DNA of 64,000 nt, taken from positions 1 through 64,000 of the forward strand of contig NZ_LYXZ01000018.1 of assembly GCF_001676615.1 (NCBI RefSeq), read 5' to 3'. The notes under the pieces are model-generated. The model was given only the letters and a program-made list of their open reading frames with translations, searched no databases and was not told where the DNA came from. Origin of the DNA: Labrys sp. WJW (GTDB lineage: Bacteria; Pseudomonadota; Alphaproteobacteria; Rhizobiales; Labraceae). Positions within the stretch are counted from its first letter, which is position 1. Each line of letters opens with the position of its first letter. The position numbers were made by a program, and so were the translations under genes. Positions 33,610 to 42,651 of the stretch are shown in pieces.

Positions 33610-34395
33610 TCAGCGCCCCTGGAACAGCGGCGCCCGCTTGGCCAGGAAGGCGGCGACGCCTTCGGCAAAATCGTGCGAGGCGCCCGCCTTGCGCTGCAGC
33701 GCCGCTTCCAGGGCCAATTGGGCATCGAGATCGTTGTCGGCGCTGGCCAGTACCGCTTCGCGGATCATGCGGAAAGCCAGGGCCGGGCCCAGGGCGAGCT
33801 TGGCAGCAAAGGCCGCGACGTCGTCGCGGAAGCTGGCATCCTCATAGAGCTTGTAGACGAGGCCCATGCGCAAGGCTTCCTCCGCCGGCACCGCCTCGGC
33901 GGTCAGCATGAGGGCGAGCGCGCGCTTGGGGCCGATCAGGCGCGGCAGCAGCCAGGTGCCGCCGGCATCCGGGATCAGGGCGATCTTGGCGAAGGCTTCC
34001 TGCAGGGTCGCCGATCGCGACGCCAGCACGATATCGCAGGCCAGGGCGATGTTCATGGACGCACCGACGGCCGGCCCGTTGAGTGCCGCGATGGTCGGCT
34101 TTGGAGAGCTGACGATCTGCTTGATCAGGGGATTGTAGTCCCGTTCCAGGGCGGGGCCGAGGTCGATGTCACCCCGGCTGTCGCGCGGCAGGTCCTCGGT
34201 GAGGTCCTGGCCCGAGGAGAAGGCGCGCCCCTCACCGGTGAGCACGATCACCTTGACCTCGTCATCGGCAATTGCCGCTGAAAGCGCTGTTCGGAGTTCG
34301 GCGTGGAGGTTTGCCGTAAAGGCATTGAGCTTCGTGGGGCGGTTCAGCCTCAGAGTGCGTACCGAACCCACATTCTCCACCACCAACTCGCTCAT
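33610..34395 (-). CDS. Enoyl-CoA hydratase/isomerase family protein
   Basis: A 261-residue crotonase-fold enzyme. Oxyanion-hole blocks GRAFSSGQDLTEDLP and ALNGPAVGASMNIALACD are present, and the GQDL form resembles PaaG-type (ring-epoxide isomerase) members, although the usual catalytic acids cannot be assigned safely. Start 34395. Last gene of a minus-strand set with the EamA transporters (14-bp gap to the next). Acts on a CoA thioester in fatty-acid or aromatic-acid breakdown. Confidence 0.88.
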   Translation of the reverse strand: MSELVVENVGSVRTLRLNRPTKLNAFTANLHAELRTALSAAIADDEVKVIVLTGEGRAFSSGQDLTEDLPRDSRGDIDLGPALERDYNPLIKQIVSSPKPTIAALNGPAVGASMNIALACDIVLASRSATLQEAFAKIALIPDAGGTWLLPRLIGPKRALALMLTAEAVPAEEALRMGLVYKLYEDASFRDDVAAFAAKLALGPALAFRMIREAVLASADNDLDAQLALEAALQRKAGASHDFAEGVAAFLAKRAPLFQGR

Positions 34396-34409
34396 GCCGT
34401 ACTCCCCGC

Positions 34410-35339
34410 TCAGACACCCTTTTCCAGCGCCGCCTCGATGGCCCGCCGGCGCCGCATTTCGCGTCCGGCAGCATAGAGGCCGCTGAGGATGATCAATATC
34501 ATGCCGGCACCCGCCCACACATCGGGTAAATCGCCGAAGACCGCAAGCCCGGCCAGGACCGAAAGCGCGATGGCCGAATAGCGGAACGGGCTGACGACCG
34601 AGACATCGGTGCCGCGATAGGCGGCGATGACCAGGGCATGCCCGCCGACAAGACTCAGGCCGCCCAGCATCAGGAGCGAAAGGTCGGCAAGGAGGAGCGG
34701 CTGCCATTCGGATACGGCCGAGCCGGCAAAACCGGCCAGGGAGACGATGGTCGTGGTGCCGAGCGTCACCAGCAGGGTCGGCACGCTGGCGCCGATGCGG
34801 TGGGTGACGAGATCCCGCAGCGCCGCCAGCACGGCGCAGGCCAGGGTGGCCAGGACATAGATATTGAGGCCTTCCGTGCTCGGGCGAGCCACCAGGATCA
34901 CGCCGGCAAAACAGACGAACACGGCTACCCATCGCCTGGCGTCGACCTTTTCCTTGAGCAACAGCGCCGACAAGGCCAGCAGCAGGATCGGCGCGATCTG
35001 GCCGATGGCGGTGGCGATGCCGAGCGGCACATGGCTGAGGCCGAGAATGGAGGCGAAGGCGACCACGCTCTCCATGCCGCCGCGAGCGGCGACCCGCCAT
35101 TGCCAGATCACGCGGAAATGGCGCTGAAGGCCAGTGGCCAGGATGAGGGTGAGCACGAAGGCCGTCGCAAAGACGCCGCGAATGGCGATCACCTCGCTGA
35201 CGGGCATGCGGGCGGTGGCGAGCTTGGCGACGGAATCGTTCACCACGAAGCAGGCCATCGCAGCGATCATCAATATGATGCCGCGCTGATTGGCCCGTTG
35301 GCGGCCGAGATCGGCCTGGGTAAATGCAACCGTGGTCAT
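34410..35339 (-). CDS. EamA/DMT-family transporter, copy 1
   Basis: A 309-residue inner-membrane transporter with ten predicted helices in two EamA repeats (IILMIAAMACFVVNDSVAKL at the start; SPFRYSAIALSVLAGLAVFG in the second repeat). The ATG at 35339 overlaps the stop of the upstream paralogue by one base. Probably a metabolite exporter of the RhaT/YddG group; substrate unknown. The two copies are adjacent and similar in layout, so a heterodimer is possible. Confidence 0.88.
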   Translation of the reverse strand: MTTVAFTQADLGRQRANQRGIILMIAAMACFVVNDSVAKLATARMPVSEVIAIRGVFATAFVLTLILATGLQRHFRVIWQWRVAARGGMESVVAFASILGLSHVPLGIATAIGQIAPILLLALSALLLKEKVDARRWVAVFVCFAGVILVARPSTEGLNIYVLATLACAVLAALRDLVTHRIGASVPTLLVTLGTTTIVSLAGFAGSAVSEWQPLLLADLSLLMLGGLSLVGGHALVIAAYRGTDVSVVSPFRYSAIALSVLAGLAVFGDLPDVWAGAGMILIILSGLYAAGREMRRRRAIEAALEKGV

Positions 35340-36223
35340 CAGGCGATGGCTTCCTGCGTATGCCTCGATCTGACGAAGAGCAGGGCTAGCCCGCTTGCCA
35401 CGATCATCACCATGCCGGTTATGGCGAGCCCGTTCGGCACCTCGCCCCAGACCAGGAAGCCGCCGATCACCGCCCAGACGGTGAAGCTGTAGTAATAGGG
35501 CGCCACGATCCCGGCCGGCGCCCTGCGGTAGCTCAGGAAGATCGCCATCTGGCCGAGCGTGACGATGAAGCCGGAAGCGGCCATGGTCACCCATTGATCG
35601 AGCGAGGGCGGCATCCAGCTCTCATGGATCAGGGTGGCACAGCCGGTGGCGAGCGTCAGCACTACGGTCGTGGTGGTGAGGACGACGAAAGTGGGAATGG
35701 TGGAGGGCGTACCGCGAGTGAGCAGGTCTCGCGTTGCCACCATCATGGCGGTCACAAAGGCGTAGAGCGCCGCGGGTGACAGGCCTGCGCCGCCGGGCTG
35801 TGCCACCAGCAGGGCTCCGAGAAAGCCGGTGCAGACCAGAGCGAGGCGGACCGCGCCGATCCGCTCACGGAAGATCACGGCCATGGCGACGATGACCAGC
35901 AGCGGTGCGGTCTGGCCGATGGCGATCGCATCGGCGATCGGCATGGCGGACAGGGCCGCCATGTAGAAGAAGGTGGCTGCCGCCTCGAGCATCGCGCGCA
36001 AGATGGCACGCCAATGCAGGGCGCCACCGAGCTGGCGCATCTGCCCGGTCGCGACTAGCAGGAGGCTGCAGGACACCAGCCCGAAGAAACCGCGCATGAA
36101 CAGGACCTGGAAGGGCTGCAAACCCTGCGCCGTGAGCTTCATCAGGCTGTCGCTGACGACAAACAACCCTGTCGCGAGAACCATCGCGACGATTCCGGAC
36201 CAATGCGATTGTGCGGGCGGCAT
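35339..36223 (-). CDS. EamA/DMT-family transporter, copy 2
   Basis: A transporter of about 294 residues related to the next gene: GIVAMVLATGLFVVSDSLMK and IADAIAIGQTAPLLVIVAMA in the first repeat, GIVAPYYYSFTVWAVIGGFL in the second. Start is uncertain: ATG 36223 lacks a ribosome site and an in-frame TTG lies at 36265. Translationally coupled to copy 1 by a one-base overlap. Confidence 0.87.
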   Translation of the reverse strand: MPPAQSHWSGIVAMVLATGLFVVSDSLMKLTAQGLQPFQVLFMRGFFGLVSCSLLLVATGQMRQLGGALHWRAILRAMLEAAATFFYMAALSAMPIADAIAIGQTAPLLVIVAMAVIFRERIGAVRLALVCTGFLGALLVAQPGGAGLSPAALYAFVTAMMVATRDLLTRGTPSTIPTFVVLTTTTVVLTLATGCATLIHESWMPPSLDQWVTMAASGFIVTLGQMAIFLSYRRAPAGIVAPYYYSFTVWAVIGGFLVWGEVPNGLAITGMVMIVASGLALLFVRSRHTQEAIA

Positions 36224-36335
36224 GGAGGCGCAATCAAAAGATCGCCGCCGGCAGGCAGCGGGCAATCAGGAGGTAAGAGAATAATACTTACCTATACTTT
36301 GTCTGAGGATTTGGCAAAGACAAACCGAGGGAATC

Positions 36336-37466
36336 TCAAGAAAAGCGCCCGAGGCTGAACATGCCAAGGTCGAGACGGCTGCTGCCCGTGGTGGCGAGCT
36401 CGGCGAGGGCCTCGCCGACGGCGCTGGCGAATTTGTAGCCATGGCCCGAACAGGGCGAGGCGACGATGACCTGCTCGTGGCCGGGCAGGGTATCGATGAT
36501 GAAATGCTCGTCGGGCGTCATCGTATACATGCAGGCCTTGAGGCCGAGCAGGTCGCCATTGGCGCCCGGAATGTGCTTGGCGAGGCAGGCTCGCAATTGC
36601 TCGCGATGCCGGGGCGAAGGCTCCCGGTTGGGCGTGTCGGGGTCGTAGGCTTCGCCGCCATAATGCGGGGAGCCGAGCTTGAATCCCGGATGCTGCCAGA
36701 GCGGGAAGCCGTAGAAATGCCCCTCGTCGGCTTCGAGCGTGAAAACCGGGAAATGGGAGAGGTCGAAGAGGGAGGGCCGGGCAGGGGCGAACCAGCCGAG
36801 TGTCTGCAGCACCACCTCGGTCGAGCGCTTGAGCGCGGGCACGAGTTCCCCGATCCAGGCACCGGGCGACAGGATGAGCCTGCCGGCTTCGTAGCTGCCC
36901 TGGTCGGTCGTCACGCGCACCCCGCCATCCGCTGTCGGCTCCCAGCCCAGCATGGCTTCGCAGCCGTGAATCTCGGCGCCGTGATGCAGGGCGAGTGCCG
37001 TATGGGCGAGGATGGCCCGCTCGGAAGCCACGAAGCCCGACTGGGGCTGGTAGAGGCCGATATGATTGCGGTCGAGCGTGAAGGGATAGCGTGCCTCGAT
37101 GGCGTCGCGATCGAGCAATTCGTGCTCCAGGCCATGGGCCTGGCTGGCCTCGAGTGCCTTCTCGACGATGCCGCTGCCCTCATGGGCGATGTCGAGCGCG
37201 CCGACCTCGAAGAATAGCGGCTCGCCGGTGAGCTTGCCGGTCTCGATCCACAACTCCCGGGCCCGCTGCACCAGGGGCACATAGGCTTCGCCCTCGAAAT
37301 AAGCGAGGCGCAGGATGCGAGTCAGGCCATGCGAGGAACCCATCGCATGGCCGATTTCGAATTTCTCGAGGCCGAATACACGCACGCCCCGCTTGGCGAG
37401 CTGATAGCAGGTGGCCGATCCCATGCCGCCGACACCGGCGACGATTACATCAAAGGTCTTGGACAT
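36336..37466 (-). CDS. solA: N-methyl amino-acid oxidase (SolA/monomeric sarcosine oxidase type)
   Basis: A 376-residue FAD enzyme. N-terminal dinucleotide motif VIVAGVGGMGSATCYQLAKR; IGHAMGSSHGLTRILRLAYF is the MSOX/MTOX flavin- and substrate-site block; LKACMYTMTPDEHFIIDTLP contains the cysteine that carries covalent FAD in this family; SGHGYKFASAVGEALAELA closes the C-terminus. It oxidatively demethylates a secondary N-methyl amino acid (sarcosine, N-methyltryptophan) giving formaldehyde and hydrogen peroxide. Start 37466 preferred over 37478. Monocistronic. Confidence 0.9.
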   Translation of the reverse strand: MSKTFDVIVAGVGGMGSATCYQLAKRGVRVFGLEKFEIGHAMGSSHGLTRILRLAYFEGEAYVPLVQRARELWIETGKLTGEPLFFEVGALDIAHEGSGIVEKALEASQAHGLEHELLDRDAIEARYPFTLDRNHIGLYQPQSGFVASERAILAHTALALHHGAEIHGCEAMLGWEPTADGGVRVTTDQGSYEAGRLILSPGAWIGELVPALKRSTEVVLQTLGWFAPARPSLFDLSHFPVFTLEADEGHFYGFPLWQHPGFKLGSPHYGGEAYDPDTPNREPSPRHREQLRACLAKHIPGANGDLLGLKACMYTMTPDEHFIIDTLPGHEQVIVASPCSGHGYKFASAVGEALAELATTGSSRLDLGMFSLGRFS

Positions 37467-37512
37467 TATGGGAGACAAGTGGAAGGCAAACCGGCCGAGT
37501 CTTCAACCCCTG

Positions 37513-37613
37513 GGAGCGCGGACATCCTGTCCGCCCTTCCTCGCCTGCGGGCGTAGCGTTTCCAAGAGCGGACATCGCGACATGTCTTCATGTCGCTGAG
37601 ATGTCCGCGCTCC
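37513..37613. repeat. Palindromic repeat with 14-bp perfect terminal inverted repeats
   Basis: Ends GGAGCGCGGACATC (37513-37526) and its complement (37600-37613), the same 14-mer as at 24965-25060; the inner part differs and contains GACATCGCGACATG / CATGTCGCTGAGATGTC. Its right end is two bases from the moaA stop codon. Confidence 0.8.
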
Positions 37614-37614
37614 A

Positions 37615-38646
37615 TCATCCCCCCGTCACGCTCATATGCCTGCTGACGGCGGGCTGCCTGGTACGCCGGTCGATGACGAAGTCATGTCCCTTGGGCTTGC
37701 GGGTGATGGCGCGATCGATGGCGGCGTTGAGGAGATCGTTGGCCTCGGAAGCACGCAGGGGCGCGCGCAGATCGGCGGCATCTTCCTGACCCAGGCACAT
37801 GTAGAGCGTGCCGGTACAGGTGACACGCACCCGGTTGCAGCTTTCGCAGAAATTATGGGTCATCGGCGTGATGAAGCCGAGGCGGCCGCCGGTCTCGCGA
37901 ACGCGCACATATCGGGCCGGGCCGCCCGTATTATAGGGAATGTCATCCAGCGTGTAGGTGTCGAGCAGCTGGGCGCGCAGCACCGAAAGCGGCAGATATT
38001 GGTCAACCCGATGCCCGGTGACGTCGCCCATCGGCATCACTTCGATGAAGGTGAGATCCATGCCGCGGCCATGGGCCCATTCGATCAAGCCGACCGCTTC
38101 GTCCTCGGTCATGCCCTTGATCGCGACGGCATTGATCTTCACCGCAAGGCCCGCTGCCTGGGCCTTGTCGATGCCATCCATGACCTTGGCGAAATCGCCC
38201 CAACGGGTGATCGCCTTGAAGGCGGTCGGATCCAGCGTATCGAGCGAGACGTTGATGCGCTTGACGCCGCAATCCTTGAGTTCGGCGGCGTAGCGGGCAA
38301 GTTGCGAGCCGTTGGTGGTCACGGTGAGCTCATCGAGCCGGCCACTGTCGAGATGGCGCGAGATCGAGCGGAACAGAGTCATGATATCGCGCCGCACCAG
38401 CGGCTCGCCGCCGGTGAAGCGCAGCTTGCGAACACCCTTGGCGATGAAGGCGCTGCACAGCCTGTCGAGCTCCTCGAGGGTGAGCAGGTCCTTCTTGGGC
38501 AGGAAGGTCATGTCCTCGGACATGCAATAGACGCAGCGAAAGTCGCAGCGGTCCGTTACGGAAACACGCAGGTAATTGATCGCGCGCCCGAAAGGGTCGA
38601 TCATTGGCGGCATGTCCGCCATGGCATGATCATCCAGCACGTTCAT
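37615..38646 (-). CDS. moaA: GTP 3',8-cyclase (molybdenum cofactor step 1)
   Basis: A 343-residue radical-SAM enzyme. SAM cluster motif [10 protein letters not shown] (Cys34, Cys38, Cys41), SAM-binding FTGGEP, and the second cluster [13 protein letters not shown] near the C-terminus, ending in the Gly-Gly required for activity. It converts GTP to the cyclopyranopterin precursor with MoaC. I place the start at 38646; the open frame reaches 38757, but that 111-bp extension is a degenerate copy of the dispersed repeat and not MoaA-like. No other moa gene lies nearby. Confidence 0.94.
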   Translation of the reverse strand: MNVLDDHAMADMPPMIDPFGRAINYLRVSVTDRCDFRCVYCMSEDMTFLPKKDLLTLEELDRLCSAFIAKGVRKLRFTGGEPLVRRDIMTLFRSISRHLDSGRLDELTVTTNGSQLARYAAELKDCGVKRINVSLDTLDPTAFKAITRWGDFAKVMDGIDKAQAAGLAVKINAVAIKGMTEDEAVGLIEWAHGRGMDLTFIEVMPMGDVTGHRVDQYLPLSVLRAQLLDTYTLDDIPYNTGGPARYVRVRETGGRLGFITPMTHNFCESCNRVRVTCTGTLYMCLGQEDAADLRAPLRASEANDLLNAAIDRAITRKPKGHDFVIDRRTRQPAVSRHMSVTGG

Positions 38647-38656
38647 ACTCCCGGAA

Positions 38657-38758
38657 GCAAGGCGCTCTTGAATGAAAGCCTCCCGCTCCAACTCCCTGTT
38701 TCGATGCGTCTTGCGACGGTTGGCAAGGCACCGGATCGAAAAACGCTTCAGGGGCATG
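38657..38758. repeat. Dispersed ~100-bp repeat overlapping the moaA upstream frame
   Basis: Inverted, degenerate copy: CTCCAACTCCCTGTTTCGATG, GCGTCTTGCGACGG and ATCGAAAAACGCTTCA match the family. It keeps the moaA frame open upstream of the true start. Confidence 0.55.
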
Positions 38759-38936
38759 TCCCCTTTGGTATTCTTCTAAGCCGACGACGGCACAAACACC
38801 AATGATAGTCTAGGCAAACTGCCATTATGTCGCAGAGTCTGAGCCGAATGCTCAAACAGCATCGGTTTGAGTTTGCGGCTTGCGCAGCATCCACCTTCTC
38901 CTTATGTGGCGATCAGAACAGAAAAGGGAAGATGCC

Positions 38937-39320
38937 GTGAGCGGAGACGTCGCGAAGGCCTGGCCGACCGAATTGCGCCTATCCAAGGACAAGAAGACCC
39001 TGACCGTGAGTTTCGACGACGGCCAGTCCCATATGTTCAGCGCCGAGATGCTGCGCGTGATGTCGCCGAGTGCCGAGGTGCAGGGCCACAGTGCCGCCGA
39101 GCGCAAGACGGTGGGCGGCAAGATCAATGTGGCCATCCTGGCCCTCGATCCGGTCGGCAACTATGCCGTGCGCATTTCCTTCGACGACATGCACAATACC
39201 GGGCTCTACACCTGGACCTACCTGGCGGAGCTCGGCCGAGAGAAGGAGAGCCGCTGGGCCTCCTATCTCGCCGACCTCAAGGAGAAGGGCCTGTCACGCG
39301 AAAGGCCGGGGCAGCGCTGA
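38937..39320 (+). CDS. DUF971 family protein (GBBH-like N-terminal domain)
   Basis: A 127-residue protein with the DUF971 pattern WPTELRLSKDKKTLTVSFDD, AEMLRVMSPSAEVQGH, VAILALDPVGNYAVRISFDD, HNTGLYTWTYL. The same domain forms the N-terminal part of gamma-butyrobetaine hydroxylases and occurs alone next to Mrp/ApbC-type proteins. Start is a GTG at 38937 behind AGGGAAG; the frame extends to 38880 without a ribosome site. Divergent from moaA. Role unknown, possibly Fe-S related. Confidence 0.85.
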   Translation: MSGDVAKAWPTELRLSKDKKTLTVSFDDGQSHMFSAEMLRVMSPSAEVQGHSAAERKTVGGKINVAILALDPVGNYAVRISFDDMHNTGLYTWTYLAELGREKESRWASYLADLKEKGLSRERPGQR

Positions 39321-39341
39321 GTGTTTTCCGCCTTGACGCTA

Positions 39342-39377
39342 TCCCTCACCCTCACCCGAGTCGGGGAGGGTGAGGGA
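39342..39377. terminator. Hairpin between convergent genes
   Basis: Perfect 12-bp stem TCCCTCACCCTC / GAGGGTGAGGGA around ACCCGAGTCGGG, placed between the 3' ends of the DUF971 and patatin genes. No T-run, so it may act as a bidirectional barrier or be a short repeat. Confidence 0.55.
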
Positions 39378-39398
39378 GCGATTGCTACTTCGCTCGCC

Positions 39399-40562
39399 TC
39401 AGGTAGGGTCCTCGCGATGCAGATCGTGGATGGCCATGCCGCCTTCCGCATCCGTGGGAGGCAGCAGCCATTGGCGATGGCGCAATGTGCGCTGGGTGTC
39501 CTCCAGCCCCATCTCCCAATGCTCGCGCATCGAGGTGCCTGAGAATTCATAGTCCTTGGCGTGTCCCTCGTAATTCTTGTGCTGGTAGATCAGGTGCACG
39601 ATGTTGACGAGGCCGAGCTTGGCATGGCTGTCGATGAGCGCCTGTTCGTCCCGCGTCAGCAGGTCCTTGGGCACGCGCTTCAGCGCATCGATCAGATGGG
39701 TCTTGATGCCGTGGATACGCCGGAAATTGTCGGTGTTCTGGCGTGTCCGGCTCGAATACATGATGTCCTTGTGGCGCGAGAGCACGTCCGGCATGCTGCG
39801 GGGCAGGGTGCCGCGGGCGCTGAAGAGATCGACCTGGAAGACCAGCGAGCTGCGCTCCTCCTCCTGGTCGAGCAGATATTGCAGCGGCGTGTTGGAGACG
39901 ATGCCGCCGTCCCAGTAATATTCCCCCTCGATGCGGATGGCAGGAAAGGCGGGCGGCAGGGCGCCCGAGGCCATGATGTGCTCGGGGCCGATGCGGATCT
40001 CGTCCGTGTCGAAATAGACGAAATTGCCGGTGCGCACATTGACGGCGCCGACGCTGAGGCGCTTGCGGCCATCGTTGAGGATGTCGAAATCGATCACCTC
40101 TTCCAGCGTCCGCTTCAGGTCCGAGGTGTCGTAGAAGCTGGTGGCCCCTTCAGCGCCCGGAAGCTCTAGCCAGGGATTGGGCAGGCGCGGCTTGAAGAAG
40201 CCGGGCTGGCCCTGCGACATGGTGATCCAGGAACTGGTGCGGTTGCGGATGTCGCGGAACAGATCGCCTTCCGGCGTATAGGCCCAGATCTTGCGGCCCG
40301 AGATCGTCTGCCAGAACTGCTCGAGCCGCTGCAGTCGGTGGCGCGGTTCGTTGCCGGCAATGATCGAGGCGTTGATGGCGCCGATGGACACACCCGAAAG
40401 CCAATTCGGTTCGCAGCCGGCATTGGCTAGCGCCTCATAGACCCCGGCCTGGTAGGCACCGAGCGCACCGCCGCCCTGGAACACCAGGGCGATGCGATCA
40501 TATTGCGCCGAGATCTCCTCGATGGTGGCGCGCGCGGCCTTGTCTCTATTGCGTTCGAGCAC
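39399..40562 (-). CDS. Patatin-like phospholipase (DUF3734-type)
   Basis: A 387-residue acyl hydrolase. Oxyanion loop GGGALGAYQAGVYEAL, nucleophile GVSIG and catalytic Asp in DGGIVSNTPL make a complete Ser-Asp dyad; the C-terminal half (FQVDLFSARGTLP, ending in VHLIYQHKNYEGHAKDYEFS) matches DUF3734 patatin proteins, which are linked to polyhydroxyalkanoate or lipid metabolism in alphaproteobacteria. Start is a GTG at 40562 following GGAG with 8-bp spacing; the upstream frame to 40622 is repeat-derived. Confidence 0.9.
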   Translation of the reverse strand: MLERNRDKAARATIEEISAQYDRIALVFQGGGALGAYQAGVYEALANAGCEPNWLSGVSIGAINASIIAGNEPRHRLQRLEQFWQTISGRKIWAYTPEGDLFRDIRNRTSSWITMSQGQPGFFKPRLPNPWLELPGAEGATSFYDTSDLKRTLEEVIDFDILNDGRKRLSVGAVNVRTGNFVYFDTDEIRIGPEHIMASGALPPAFPAIRIEGEYYWDGGIVSNTPLQYLLDQEEERSSLVFQVDLFSARGTLPRSMPDVLSRHKDIMYSSRTRQNTDNFRRIHGIKTHLIDALKRVPKDLLTRDEQALIDSHAKLGLVNIVHLIYQHKNYEGHAKDYEFSGTSMREHWEMGLEDTQRTLRHRQWLLPPTDAEGGMAIHDLHREDPT

Positions 40563-40584
40563 GATGGAAACTCCGATCAGGCAT

Positions 40585-40685
40585 AGCGTTTTGCGATTTG
40601 GTGGAATCACCAAGAATCGCAAAGACGCGTTGAACCAAAGACTTAGAGTAAAAAAGCGTTCACGCTTGAACGCGCTTTGCTCTAG
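40585..40685. repeat. Dispersed ~100-bp repeat (best-conserved copy)
   Basis: AGCGTTTTGCGATTTGGTGG - AATCACCAAGAATCGCAAAG - ACGCGTTGAACCAAAGACTT - ... AAGCGTTCACGCTTGAACGC - GCTTTGCTCTAG. Internal palindromes TTTGCGATT...AATCGCAAA and AGCGTTCACGCT are intact. It fills the gap between patatin and acetoacetate decarboxylase genes and overlaps the upstream frame of the former. Confidence 0.85.
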
Positions 40686-40691
40686 GCTGGA

Positions 40692-41435
40692 TCAGCGGGC
40701 GGCGAGATAGTCGTGCACCACCTCGCCGAGCCCGAGCGTGAGGTCGGCGACGAAATGCACGGCCGAGACGACTTCCAGCACCGGCAGGCGGCTGACATCG
40801 GCCATGACGTGGGCGTGCAGCTCCAGCGCGGCGGGGGCCGTCCAGGCTTCCTTGAGCGTCACGTCGGTGAGGTGATAGCGAACGAGTTCGCAGATCCGTG
40901 GCGATCCGTCGACATGCGGGATGATCTTGACGAGGAAGTTGGGCGCTCCGAGCGAGTCCAGCACGGCCTGCCGATCGGCGGGGCGATGCTTGTAGCCCAT
41001 GGTGCCGGTGGCGCACAGCACGCTGCCGTAATGGAGCGTCCCGACGATGACCTCGCCCTCATGCACGATCTTGGGTGTCGCCAGCTTCTTGGGAAAGCCC
41101 CACAATTCGCGCCCGCCGGCGATGGGAGCGTCGTCGTCCAGATACATCGAATGGACATAGGCGCCGTGCTGACCCTTGAACCGCACAGGAATGACCTGTC
41201 CGGTCTCGGTATAGTCGCCGAAGCCGGTCGAGTCGGGCATGCGGATGAATTCGTATTTCACCAGCGGCTCGTCGATCTCGAGCGGGGCGGGCACCACAGC
41301 TTCCAACGCCTCGCGCGTCGTGCGGTAGGTGATGATGATGTATTCGCGGTCGAAGAAACGGTAGGGGCCGGGCGGGAAGGAGGGGTTGGTCAGCGGCATC
41401 GCATAGGCGCGCTTGACGACTTCGGCTTGATCCAC
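40692..41435 (-). CDS. adc: Acetoacetate decarboxylase family protein
   Basis: A 247-residue protein. The Schiff-base lysine region is intact: [15 protein letters not shown] with Lys116/Lys117, plus [12 protein letters not shown] and the C-terminal [20 protein letters not shown]. It would convert acetoacetate to acetone and CO2. Divergent from a 3-hydroxybutyrate dehydrogenase-like gene 273 bp away, pairing two enzymes that share acetoacetate. Confidence 0.9.
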   Translation of the reverse strand: MDQAEVVKRAYAMPLTNPSFPPGPYRFFDREYIIITYRTTREALEAVVPAPLEIDEPLVKYEFIRMPDSTGFGDYTETGQVIPVRFKGQHGAYVHSMYLDDDAPIAGGRELWGFPKKLATPKIVHEGEVIVGTLHYGSVLCATGTMGYKHRPADRQAVLDSLGAPNFLVKIIPHVDGSPRICELVRYHLTDVTLKEAWTAPAALELHAHVMADVSRLPVLEVVSAVHFVADLTLGLGEVVHDYLAAR

Positions 41436-41506
41436 GGGATGTCCTTCATGAAAAGCGGGGAGGATCTCGGCCTATGTTGCATGGCAGCATGACAGGTCCA
41501 TGTCCG

Positions 41507-41610
41507 CTGGAGCAAAGCGCGTTCATGCCTGAACGCCTGCTCGCTCCCACTCATCGTCCCCGAGCGTCTTTGCGATTCTGGGTGATCCCGTCTCGTTGCA
41601 AGGCGCTCTG
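41507..41610. repeat. Dispersed ~100-bp repeat, inverted copy
   Basis: Begins GGAGCAAAGCGCGTTCATGC and ends TGCAAGGCGCTCTG, with CGTCTTTGCGATTCTGGGTG inside. Lies in the divergent region between the acetoacetate decarboxylase and 3-hydroxybutyrate dehydrogenase genes. Confidence 0.7.
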
Positions 41611-41708
41611 GGAGCCGAGGGCCGGTGTAATAAAGGCGACATCTGGCCATGCCAGCTTCCGGGCCGGCGGTCCTGTCCGCCGCACCTTCCCACCTCCTGC
41701 CTGACGAG

Positions 41709-42503
41709 ATGAACATGGCCCAACTCTCCTCCCGCAATGCCCTGGTCACCGGCTCGACCAGCGGCATCGGCCTCGCCGTTGCCCGAGCCCTGGCGGCCGA
41801 AGGGGCCAACGTCACCATCAACGGTTTCGGCGACGCCGATGCCATCGAGCGCGAGCGGGCCGGCATCGAAAAGGATTTTGGCGTGAAGTGCCGCTACAGC
41901 GGCGCGAACATGATGGTTGGGGCCGAAATCACCGCCATGATCCACGAGGCCGAGGAGGCTTTCGGCAGCCTCGACATCCTGGTCAACAATGCGGGCATCC
42001 AGCATGTCGCCCCGATCGACGAGTTTCCCGACGACAAGTGGGAAGCGATCACCCGCATCAACCTGATCGCCTCCTTCTATGCCATCAAGGCAGCGATTCC
42101 CGGCATGAAGCAGCGCAAATGGGGCCGCATCATCAATACGTCATCGGCCCATGCGCTCGTGGCTTCGCCGTTCAAATCCGCCTATGTCGCCGCCAAGCAT
42201 GGCGTGACCGGCCTGATCAAGACGGTGGCCCTCGAAGTCGCCGAGCACGGCATCACAGCCAATGCCATCGCCCCCGGCTATGTCTGGACACCGCTGGTGG
42301 AAAAGCAGATTCCCGATACGATGAAGGCGCGCGGGCTGACCGAGGAGCAGGTCAAGCATGACGTCCTGCTCGCAGCGCAGCCGACCAAGGAATTCGTCAC
42401 GGTCGACGAAATCGCGGCCGTCGCGCTTTTCCTGTGCAGCGATGCCGCCAGGCAGATCACCGGTACCACCCTGCCGGTCGACGGGGGCTGGACGGCGCAG
42501 TAG
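41709..42503 (+). CDS. bdhA: 3-hydroxybutyrate dehydrogenase-type SDR
   Basis: A 264-residue classical short-chain dehydrogenase. Cofactor motif TGSTSGIGLAVARAL, NNAGIQHVAPIDEFP, catalytic SSAHALVASPFKSAYVAAKH (Ser-Tyr-Lys) and the C-terminal VDGGWTAQ. HALVASPFKSAYVAAKHG and the QHVAPIDEFP block are typical of D-3-hydroxybutyrate dehydrogenase, interconverting 3-hydroxybutyrate and acetoacetate. Start among 41709 and 41715 is uncertain (no clear ribosome site). Context with acetoacetate decarboxylase supports ketone-body metabolism. Confidence 0.88.
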   Translation: MNMAQLSSRNALVTGSTSGIGLAVARALAAEGANVTINGFGDADAIERERAGIEKDFGVKCRYSGANMMVGAEITAMIHEAEEAFGSLDILVNNAGIQHVAPIDEFPDDKWEAITRINLIASFYAIKAAIPGMKQRKWGRIINTSSAHALVASPFKSAYVAAKHGVTGLIKTVALEVAEHGITANAIAPGYVWTPLVEKQIPDTMKARGLTEEQVKHDVLLAAQPTKEFVTVDEIAAVALFLCSDAARQITGTTLPVDGGWTAQ

Positions 42504-42508
42504 CCCAG

Positions 42509-42645
42509 GGTCATCCCGGACGCGATGCGGCACGTAGTGACGCTTCGCAGAGCCGGGACCGCAGGAGGAGAGAGACGCTCTATTCGGAGCACGGTCCCGC
42601 GTCTGCGACGCAGCATTACATGCTGCATCGCGCGCGGGATGACGA
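42509..42645. repeat. Palindromic intergenic repeat (GTCATCCCGG type)
   Basis: GGTCATCCCGGACGCGATGC is mirrored by GCATCGCGCGCGGGATGAC, and GCCGGGACCGCAGG by CACGGTCCCGCG, giving a long interrupted stem between two convergent genes. Related at its ends to the element at 63856-63986. Confidence 0.65.
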
Positions 42646-42651
42646 CGATTG

